DNA of 6,126 bases from Desulfobacula sp. (lineage in GTDB: Bacteria > Desulfobacterota > Desulfobacteria > Desulfobacterales > Desulfobacteraceae). The DNA lies in contig JAOZRF010000176.1 in NCBI GenBank assembly GCA_029940245.1, forward strand, positions 1-6,126, given 5' to 3'. Below, one piece after another: positions 1 to 6,126 of the stretch (position 1 is the stretch's first letter; each line of letters starts with the position of its first letter). The notes beneath the pieces were generated by a model, which was given only the letters and a program-made list of their open reading frames with translations, searched no databases and was not told the DNA's origin. The position numbers and the translations under genes are program-made.

Positions 1-3000
1 TTAAAAGAGAATCCATTATCATGGTACCGGATCATCGATGGATAGGACCTGTTAAGGAGTTTATATCCCATCACACGCTTCCGGATAAAGCTGTTTCCAA
101 TAAAGCCGGTCTGATTGAAAATTTTCACTTTGATCCAACGGGTTTTCTTGTGGATAAAGACCTTTTATCATATCTTGATCCTTTGCATCAACTTGTTCTG
201 CATGCAGGAAGAGATGCTCTTTTACAATGCTCCCATACAAACGACGATAAAAAACGAACGGGTGTGATAATAGCTGCCATAGCTCTTCCCACAGAAACCG
301 CTTCGCAAATTTCCTGGCAGATACTCTGCAATTCTAATAAAGATTATAAAAAACTGGTTCCAAAGGATTTTTCAAGCAGCGGGGTGGTGTCTTTTCCTGC
401 GGCAATTTTTGCAAGGACCATGGGTTTGCAGGGAGGATGTTTTACCCTTGATGCTGCCTGTGCCTCATCTTTATATTCCATCAAGCTTGCCTGTGAATAT
501 CTTCACTTAAAAAAGGCAGACACAATGGTGGCGGGAGGGGTTTCACGACCGGATTCACTATATACCCAGATCGGATTTTCCCAGCTTCAGGCCTTGTCTG
601 CCTCGGGCAGATGCTCTCCCTTTGATAAACATGCCGATGGTCTTGTGGTGGGAGAAGGAACGGGCATTGTTGTGTTAAAAAGACTTGAAGATGCCATTGC
701 CTGCGGGGATAAAATTCATGCCGTCATAACAGGAGCCGGGGTGTCTAATGATATTGAAGGAACTCTTGTGGGGCCGGCAAAAGAGGGTCAGGTTCGCGCC
801 ATGATCCAGGCCTATGATCAGGCATCCTGGTCTCCTGCTGACATCCAGTACATGGAATGCCATGGATCAGGTACCCCTGTGGGAGATCAGGTGGAGCTAT
901 CCAGCATAAAGGAGGTGCTTGATAGGTTTGGCTGTCCAGATAAAACGCTTTCCATTGGATCTGTCAAATCAATGACCGGCCATCTTTTAACTGCAGCAGG
1001 TGCAGCAGGCTTTATCAAAACCATTCTTTCAATGAATAAAGGCTTTTTGCCGCCGTCCTTGAATTATTCAGAGCCTTTGTCTAAAAGTATTTTACATAAT
1101 AGCAATATCAAGGTTCAGACCCGGGTTGAAAATTGGGACCCTGAATCTGCTCATTCCACAAGAAAGGCCGGGATCAGTGCTTTTGGTTTTGGTGGAATCA
1201 ATGCCCATATTCTGGTTGAAGAATTCAAATCCAGCTCAAGTCATGTCATCGTAAAAAACCCCAAACAATCGATTGTAGATACAAAAGACGTGTTAGAAAA
1301 GGTTTCCTGTGCCATTGTTGGTATGGAAACCATTGCAAAGGATTGCCCCTCTTTGTCCCGGTTTAAGGATCTTGTATCGGACAAAGTACGCTTAAAACCT
1401 GATTTTCCCGGATTAAGGTGGAGAAGAAAAAAATCCTATGGGGTTAAAGAAAAACCAGGGTTTTATATGGACGATCTGTCCTTTGCCTTTGATGAATTTC
1501 ATATTCCTCCCAATCAAATGGAAGATATTTTGCCCCAGCATCTTATTCTTCTTAAAGCCGTAAAAGGCGCGCTGGAAAATGCAGATATCAATCCAAGACC
1601 ATCCGGGCAAGAGCCCGGAAGGGTGCATATCGGTTCTGCCATTGGGATTGAATTTGATTACGGGGCCGCGGATTTTCACCTGAGATGGAAAATAAATCAC
1701 CTGGATGAGAAATTAAAAGATGCGCTTTGTCCGCCTTTAACCTTTAACCGGACTTTAGGCGCGCTTGGCGGAATCGTGGCTTCCCGTGTGGCAAGGGAAT
1801 TCAAGCTTGGGGGCCCTTGTTTCACCCTGTCTGCAGGATCTGCTTCCGGTATCAAGGCCATTGAAACGGCTGTCCATTCTTTAAGCCGCAACGAAACCGA
1901 TGTTTTTATCTGTGGCAGTGTTGACCTTGCCGGGGATATCCGACAGTCTGCTCTCAATGATATAGCAAATCCTCAAAAAGAAGAAATCCTGCCATCTGAA
2001 GGGGCTTGTGCCATTGTTTTAAAACGACTGGATCAGGCTATTTTAGATAATGACCGGATTTATGGGGTTATTACGGGTGTGGCAGGGGCCAGTGGCGGGG
2101 CTATCCCTGGTGAAACAGGCAATGATGCTGCCATGCTGGAAACACTTTATGCCAGGTCTCTTGCCAATGCCCTTAAAGATTCAAAAACATCGACAAGTGA
2201 TCCTGATCTTTATCACGTCACGACAAACGATTCTGTTGTTGGAAACACGCAAGGTGCATCTGGTTTATTTTCAATTATCCAGACAGCACTTTGTCTTTAT
2301 TATAAACTTATGCCTGTGAATAAAACAAAAGCCTGTGTTGCCTCCATCACCCTGGATGGTGCCTGTTCCCATGTGATCCTTGAGGAAAACAGGCAACAGG
2401 GAAAAACCAGTTCGATGGCCTCTTCTTTTGAAAAAAAAGATACGTCTTTTGTTTCTAAAGGCCAATTCAAAAAAGAGTTTATTTTAAAAATAAATCCTCG
2501 ACAGATTTCAGAAGAAATAATTTTTAAAATCCAGGAAGATCTTGCTGTTAAAGAAATTAAATCCCCTGACCTTGACCCGGATCTGATTGCCAGAGGCACT
2601 CTTGCCACATCCCGAGCCCATGAAAAATTTCTTGAATTTTCAAAAACAAATTATCAGGCTATTGAAACCCAGTTTGAAGCCCTGACCCGACTTGCAGACA
2701 GGGTTGTACAAAATTTTGATAAAACGCCGGCATTGGATAGGGCAGGGCAAGGCTCTGCCATGGTTCCTAAGTTAAAAGGAATTGTATCGGCAAAACCCTG
2801 TTTTCTGGACAGGAAACAATGCCTTGAGTATGCCAGGGGCAAGGCATCTCATGTGCTTGGAAAAGAATTTGAGATTATCGACACCTATCCTGTCAGGGTA
2901 AGACTTCCGGATGAACCCTTAATGCTGGTGGACAGAATCATTGATATCAAAGGTGAGATGCTGTCCCTGACATCGGGTAAAATTATTACCCAGCATGATG

Positions 3001-4004
3001 TCAAAGAAAATGCCTGGTATCTGGATGGCGGGAAGGCCCCGGTATCCATTTCCATTGAAGCCGGCCAGGCAGACCTTTTTTTATGTGCCTGGCTTGGCAT
3101 TGACCACAGGATCAAGGGCAAAAGAAAATACAGACTTCTGGATGCCAAAGTTACTTTTCACAGAACTTTGCCTGAACCAGGAGAAACCATTGAGTATCAC
3201 ATTGAAATTGATCGGTTTTTAAAACAGGGAGATGTATACCTGTTTTTTTTCCACTATAAGGGGTATATTAATGATCAATTGCTGATTTCCATGCGGGACG
3301 GGTGTGCAGGTTTTTTTACAGAACAGGAAGTTGAAAATTCAGGCGGTATTATTCTTAAAACCGAAGAATTAAAACAAATAGAATCCAGTCTTAAATTTTT
3401 CCCCCTGGTTCCCGTTGAAAAGCAAAGCTTTTCCGATGAAAAGATTGAAGCCTTGCGGCATGGAGATCCTGGCCTGGCATTTGGGAAAGATTTTGAACAC
3501 GTAATGCTTGGAAAACACCTGAAACTTCCCGGCAACAGGATGCATCTGATTGACCGGGTTCTTGAATTTGATCCAGAAGGTGGACGTTTTGGCCTTGGCT
3601 CCATTATTGCCCAGGCCGACATCCATCCGGATGACTGGTTTTTGACCTGTCATTTTATTGATGACAGGGTTATGCCAGGCACCCTGATGTATGAATGCTG
3701 TGCCCATGCCTTGCGAATTTTCACCCAGAGAATGGGCTGGGTCAGTGACAGGGATGATGTTTTTTATGATGTTATGAAAGGCAATGAAAGTGATTTAAAA
3801 TGCCGGGGACCTGTGACACCTGAAACAAAAAAAGCCAGGTATGAAATCGAAATCAAAGAAATGGGATATAATCCTGAACCCTATATAATTGCAGATGCCC
3901 ACATGTTTTCCGATGACTTGAGAATTGTCCTGTACAAAAATATGGGAATGAAACTTGCGGGTCTTACAAAAAACGATCTGGACTCTTTCTGGAGAAAACA
4001 ATGA
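1..4004 (+). CDS. PfaC-like lipid/PUFA synthase subunit: KS-CLF-dehydratase (5' end outside window)
   Basis: Subunit of an iterative PUFA/secondary-lipid synthase, presumably cytosolic. The frame is open to the left edge. The first ATG (21-23, residue 1 here) lies inside the ketosynthase, since the usual IAIVGM-type opening is missing and VPDHRW follows at once, so the true start is upstream. Residues 1-405: KS with DAACASS (Cys147), ECHGSGTPVGD (His281) and SVKSMTGH (Lys316, His321), so probably active. Residues 429-790: second KS fold with Ser607 at the Cys position and Asn742 near the second His, hence a chain-length factor. Residues 790-930: helical linker, no carrier-protein DSL motif seen. 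Residues 930-1100 (ends GCAGFF) and 1140-1327 (CHFIDDRVMPG, His1211): two FabA-like hotdogs forming one dehydratase. Classical PfaC, about 2000 residues as I recall, has a second dehydratase that is absent here. The stop overlaps the oleA start. A heterocyst-glycolipid-type or other secondary-lipid synthase is the alternative; the domain calls are secure, the product is not. Confidence 0.88.
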   Translation, partial: KRESIIMVPDHRWIGPVKEFISHHTLPDKAVSNKAGLIENFHFDPTGFLVDKDLLSYLDPLHQLVLHAGRDALLQCSHTNDDKKRTGVIIAAIALPTETASQISWQILCNSNKDYKKLVPKDFSSSGVVSFPAAIFARTMGLQGGCFTLDAACASSLYSIKLACEYLHLKKADTMVAGGVSRPDSLYTQIGFSQLQALSASGRCSPFDKHADGLVVGEGTGIVVLKRLEDAIACGDKIHAVITGAGVSNDIEGTLVGPAKEGQVRAMIQAYDQASWSPADIQYMECHGSGTPVGDQVELSSIKEVLDRFGCPDKTLSIGSVKSMTGHLLTAAGAAGFIKTILSMNKGFLPPSLNYSEPLSKSILHNSNIKVQTRVENWDPESAHSTRKAGISAFGFGGINAHILVEEFKSSSSHVIVKNPKQSIVDTKDVLEKVSCAIVGMETIAKDCPSLSRFKDLVSDKVRLKPDFPGLRWRRKKSYGVKEKPGFYMDDLSFAFDEFHIPPNQMEDILPQHLILLKAVKGALENADINPRPSGQEPGRVHIGSAIGIEFDYGAADFHLRWKINHLDEKLKDALCPPLTFNRTLGALGGIVASRVAREFKLGGPCFTLSAGSASGIKAIETAVHSLSRNETDVFICGSVDLAGDIRQSALNDIANPQKEEILPSEGACAIVLKRLDQAILDNDRIYGVITGVAGASGGAIPGETGNDAAMLETLYARSLANALKDSKTSTSDPDLYHVTTNDSVVGNTQGASGLFSIIQTALCLYYKLMPVNKTKACVASITLDGACSHVILEENRQQGKTSSMASSFEKKDTSFVSKGQFKKEFILKINPRQISEEIIFKIQEDLAVKEIKSPDLDPDLIARGTLATSRAHEKFLEFSKTNYQAIETQFEALTRLADRVVQNFDKTPALDRAGQGSAMVPKLKGIVSAKPCFLDRKQCLEYARGKASHVLGKEFEIIDTYPVRVRLPDEPLMLVDRIIDIKGEMLSLTSGKIITQHDVKENAWYLDGGKAPVSISIEAGQADLFLCAWLGIDHRIKGKRKYRLLDAKVTFHRTLPEPGETIEYHIEIDRFLKQGDVYLFFFHYKGYINDQLLISMRDGCAGFFTEQEVENSGGIILKTEELKQIESSLKFFPLVPVEKQSFSDEKIEALRHGDPGLAFGKDFEHVMLGKHLKLPGNRMHLIDRVLEFDPEGGRFGLGSIIAQADIHPDDWFLTCHFIDDRVMPGTLMYECCAHALRIFTQRMGWVSDRDDVFYDVMKGNESDLKCRGPVTPETKKARYEIEIKEMGYNPEPYIIADAHMFSDDLRIVLYKNMGMKLAGLTKNDLDSFWRKQ
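3991..3994 (+). promoter_or_regulatory. Ribosome binding site of oleA-like gene
   Basis: GGAG lies six bases before the ATG at 4001, inside the last codons of the PfaC-like gene. With the ATGA stop/start overlap it supports that ATG as the start and suggests translational coupling. Confidence 0.65.
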
Positions 4005-5053
4005 AATATTCTAAGGTATTTATAGAATCATTTGGCTATGAACTTGCCCCAAATATTGTAACCACAAGCGATTTGGAAGAAAAGCTGGAACCATTTTATA
4101 AGGCAGTGGGGTTTGGGCCGGGGCAGCTTGAAATTTTGACGGGCATAAAGGAGAGACGGTATTGGGATGAAGACCATCTTCTTGCTGACCATGCAGCCAT
4201 TGCCGGTCAAAGAGCCCTTGATGAAGCAAATATCGCGGGTGATCAGATCGGAACACTGGTCTTTTGCGGGGTGGGCCAGGATGGATTTGAACCTGCCACT
4301 TCATGTGCTGTGGCTGACCATTTGAATCTTGGGGAAAATGCCCATATCTATGATGTTAAAAGCGCCTGTTTAGGTATGGTAACAGGGATTGTTCAGGTGG
4401 CCAATGAAATTGAGCTGGGCAATATAAAAGCCGGCCTTGTGGTCTCGTGTGAAACGGCTCGGCAGATTGTTGATTCAACCATTGATGAGATCAACACCCT
4501 GAAAAATGTTGAATTTTATAAAGATACGATTGCCACCATGACAGGTGGTTCAGGAGCGGCTGCTGTATTGCTGACAAATGGCACCATTGGTAATCCTGAC
4601 CATAGAAAACACGCGCTTAAAGGCGGTGTTGTAAAAAATGCCATTGAACACTACAGGCTCTGCCATTGGGGATTTGAACAAAAAGGAATGCCCACGGGTT
4701 CTAAAATCATCATGCGAACCCAGGCCCAGGAAGTTCTTGAGAATGGTCTTGTCCTTGCCAAACAAACCTTTGATGAATTTAAAAAGGAATTTAATCTGCC
4801 CTTTGACAAACCAGATAAATTTATCGGACACCAGGTCGGAGCAGCTCACCATCAAAGATTTTATCAGGTTTTGAACCAGGATATACAAAAGGATTTTGCA
4901 ACATTTCCCTTTCTGGGTAATATGGGAAGTGTTTCACTTCCCCTCACAGCAGCCATTGCAGATGAAAGAGGCTTTTTGCAGCCAGATGATTTTGTGGCTT
5001 TTATCGGTGTTGGTTCCGGACTGAACTGCTATATTTTAGGTGTTGAATGGTAA
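4001..5053 (+). CDS. oleA: OleA-type acyl thioester head-to-head condensing enzyme (thiolase/KAS III superfamily)
   Basis: OleA performs a non-decarboxylative Claisen condensation of two long-chain acyl thioesters to a 2-alkyl-3-ketoacyl product, the first step of long-chain olefin synthesis. The 350-residue protein spans a full thiolase fold. Visible active-site residues are Cys123 (SACLG), His277 (GHQVG) and Asn307 (GNMGS). Glu97 (GFEPATS) lies 26 residues before Cys123, the same spacing I recall between the catalytic Glu117 and Cys143 of Xanthomonas OleA; this Glu separates OleA from ordinary FabH. The C-terminal GVGSGLNC also fits the family. The Cys-His spacing is about 12 residues longer than in the Xanthomonas enzyme as remembered, with the extra residues perhaps around 221-235. 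The start overlaps the upstream stop, and the downstream neighbour is OleB-like, which supports the name. The plain annotation would be 3-oxoacyl-ACP synthase III family protein. The substrate, acyl-CoA or carrier-bound chain, is unknown. Confidence 0.87.
   Translation: MKYSKVFIESFGYELAPNIVTTSDLEEKLEPFYKAVGFGPGQLEILTGIKERRYWDEDHLLADHAAIAGQRALDEANIAGDQIGTLVFCGVGQDGFEPATSCAVADHLNLGENAHIYDVKSACLGMVTGIVQVANEIELGNIKAGLVVSCETARQIVDSTIDEINTLKNVEFYKDTIATMTGGSGAAAVLLTNGTIGNPDHRKHALKGGVVKNAIEHYRLCHWGFEQKGMPTGSKIIMRTQAQEVLENGLVLAKQTFDEFKKEFNLPFDKPDKFIGHQVGAAHHQRFYQVLNQDIQKDFATFPFLGNMGSVSLPLTAAIADERGFLQPDDFVAFIGVGSGLNCYILGVEW
5038..5042 (+). promoter_or_regulatory. Ribosome binding site of oleB-like gene
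   Basis: AGGTG ends four bases before the ATG at 5047, within the last codons of oleA. The match to the Shine-Dalgarno consensus is modest. The 7-base gene overlap suggests translation is mostly coupled to oleA. Confidence 0.45.
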
Positions 5054-5964
5054 AAAAAAAGATTAATGATAAACTGACGTCCACAAAAAGCTTTAAAGAA
5101 CTTTATCCTTTTGATTCTCATTTCATGAATATTAACGGCCATGATCTTCACTATATTGACAAAGGGCAAGGGACACCTGTTTTGATGGTACATGGTAATC
5201 CGACCTGGTCGTTTTATTTTCGTCACCTGATCCAAAGCCTTTCAAAGAATTTTCGCACCATTGCCCCTGATCATATCGGATGTGGTTTTTCAGACAAACC
5301 TGATGCTAAAACCTATCATTACACCCTGGAATCAAGGGTAAAAGATCTTGATACCCTGATAAGATGTCTGAATATCACTGAACGAATAAATTTTGTCCTC
5401 CATGACTGGGGGGGAATGATTGGCCTTGCCTGGGCCGTGGATCACCCCGATAAAATTGATAAGATTATTATTACCAACACCTCAGGATTTTTTCTGCCAA
5501 AGAAAAAACAATTTCCCTTTGCCTTATGGCTGATTAAATATATTAAGGTTTTTGCAATCCCGGCCGTACTGGGGTTGAACGTGTTTGCAAAAGGGGCGCT
5601 TTATCTTGGCAGTAAGACAAAACTTGACCCAAAGGTCAAAAAAGGGCTTGTGGAACCTTATAATTCCTGGAAAAACAGGATTGCGACCTTAAAATTTGTC
5701 CAGGATATACCCTTGAGCCCAAAGGATCAAAGCTATGCCATTGTCAGCCATGTGGACCAGAATCTGAAAATGCTTGACCAGGGTTCATTATTATTTTTAT
5801 GGGGGGCAAAGGATTTTGTTTTTGATCTTGCATTTTTAAATGAATTCAAGGCAAGGTTCCCCAAGGCTGCTACCCATGTTTTTCACGATGCAGGCCATTA
5901 CCTGTTTGAAGATAAGCCTTGTGAGACCACCCAACTGATTGAAGCCTTTTTAAATAGTGTTTGA
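5047..5964 (+). CDS. oleB: OleB-type alpha/beta hydrolase (beta-lactone decarboxylase, haloalkane dehalogenase-like)
   Basis: OleB enzymes decarboxylate the cis-beta-lactone made by OleC, giving a cis-olefin and CO2. The 305-residue protein has the haloalkane dehalogenase-like pattern: oxyanion-hole motif HGNPTWSF (49-56), nucleophile elbow HDWGG with Asp120, an acid candidate at Asp256 in WGAKDFVFD (Asp260 less likely), and the catalytic His284 in AGHYLFED. An Asp nucleophile, rather than Ser, excludes a plain esterase. Residues about 155-187 form a hydrophobic stretch that fits the cap domain and could contact membranes or partner Ole proteins; no signal peptide is seen. The ATG at 5047 is chosen because the FKELYPF segment before the internal Met27 looks like conserved family sequence. 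It overlaps oleA by 7 bases and begins with a run of nine A. Taken alone it could be called a haloalkane dehalogenase; the adjacent oleA makes OleB much more likely. Confidence 0.83.
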   Translation: MVKKKINDKLTSTKSFKELYPFDSHFMNINGHDLHYIDKGQGTPVLMVHGNPTWSFYFRHLIQSLSKNFRTIAPDHIGCGFSDKPDAKTYHYTLESRVKDLDTLIRCLNITERINFVLHDWGGMIGLAWAVDHPDKIDKIIITNTSGFFLPKKKQFPFALWLIKYIKVFAIPAVLGLNVFAKGALYLGSKTKLDPKVKKGLVEPYNSWKNRIATLKFVQDIPLSPKDQSYAIVSHVDQNLKMLDQGSLLFLWGAKDFVFDLAFLNEFKARFPKAATHVFHDAGHYLFEDKPCETTQLIEAFLNSV

Positions 5965-5965
5965 A

Positions 5966-6073
5966 CGAAAACTTACCCATCTACTGCGTTGCTGCAAAAT
6001 CTTGAAATCCTCATGTACAGTAGTACACTCCGGGTTCAAGATTTTTTGCGCCTTGTATATGGGCAACTTTTCG
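5966..6073. repeat. Long imperfect palindrome after the operon (REP/MITE-like or terminator hairpin)
   Basis: Starting two bases after the oleB stop, about 108 bases fold back on themselves. The outer arms, 5966-5980 and 6059-6073, pair at 13 of 15 positions. An 11-base perfect stem joins 5996-6006 to 6035-6045 (AAAATCTTGAA and its complement). The tip, 6014-6018 with 6023-6027, is TGTAC/GTACA around an AGTA loop. It contains no convincing ORF. The nested arms look like extragenic palindromes I recall as common in Desulfobacterales, so it may be a dispersed element. In RNA it would form a strong hairpin that could end transcription or protect the 3' end of the message. Pairing was counted by eye; the role is inferred. 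Confidence 0.75.
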
Positions 6074-6126
6074 CCCAAACACGGGGTTTTTGGTCAGGCA
6101 CTTAATAGTAAATTATTCTTTACTTT

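Noticed and set aside
1413..1957. Minus-strand open frames of 95 and 86 codons
   Set aside because: They lie wholly inside the chain-length-factor coding region, show no recognisable domain, and have low-complexity aromatic composition typical of antisense shadows.
2050..2319. Plus-strand frame of 89 codons inside the large gene
   Set aside because: It is a different frame within the CLF domain and resembles no known family. The main frame is continuous through it, so there is no frameshift to explain.
2391..2810. Possible acyl carrier protein between CLF and dehydratase
   Set aside because: No DSL-type phosphopantetheine site is visible in residues 790-930. The segment reads as a charged, helical linker.
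3275..3707. Two overlapping minus-strand frames of 115 and 112 codons
   Set aside because: They mirror the conserved dehydratase region in two different frames, and no protein family was recognised. The plus strand explains the sequence.
5047..5964. Haloalkane dehalogenase as the function of the last gene
   Set aside because: The active-site pattern is shared with OleB, and the overlap with an OleA-type gene favours beta-lactone decarboxylation. Dehalogenase activity cannot be excluded from sequence alone.
6074..6093. Possible intrinsic terminator: CCAAA, short loop, TTTGG, with a T5 run
   Set aside because: The stem is only five mostly A-T pairs and the T run is part of the stem, so it is too weak to call as a terminator.

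Overview
The window carries one tightly packed plus-strand operon segment of three genes for long-chain lipid or hydrocarbon synthesis. A palindromic element follows the last gene, and about 50 bases of unassigned sequence close the window. Codon use is AT-leaning and even across all three genes. The gene set, a PfaC-like iterative lipid synthase subunit next to OleA and OleB, together with the style of the 3' palindrome, suggests an anaerobic marine deltaproteobacterium, most likely in the Desulfobacterales. That placement is inference from gene content and remembered similarity, not from a marker gene.

Layout. Positions 1-4004 hold most of a large PfaC-like protein whose 5' end lies outside the window. 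Its domain order is active ketosynthase (KS), inactive KS or chain-length factor (CLF), helical linker, and one FabA-like double-hotdog dehydratase. Its stop codon overlaps the start of the next gene (ATGA). Positions 4001-5053 encode an OleA-type thiolase-fold enzyme for head-to-head condensation of acyl thioesters. Positions 5047-5964 encode an OleB-type alpha/beta hydrolase, the family that decarboxylates beta-lactones to cis-olefins; it overlaps oleA by 7 bases. Positions 5966-6073 form a long imperfect palindrome that closes the operon.

How the genes may work together (inference). The PfaC-like subunit, with partners outside the window (acyl carrier proteins, ketoreductase, acyltransferase, enoyl reductase), would build a long, probably unsaturated acyl chain. 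OleA would join two acyl chains head to head into a beta-keto acid. OleC and OleD, neither seen here, would reduce and lactonise it, and OleB would release CO2 to leave an internal olefin. The overlapping genes imply that chain building and head-to-head condensation are co-expressed, pointing to a dedicated polyene hydrocarbon or related lipid pathway. The most notable features are this coupling and the end of the PfaC-like protein after a single dehydratase unit, where classical PfaC has two.
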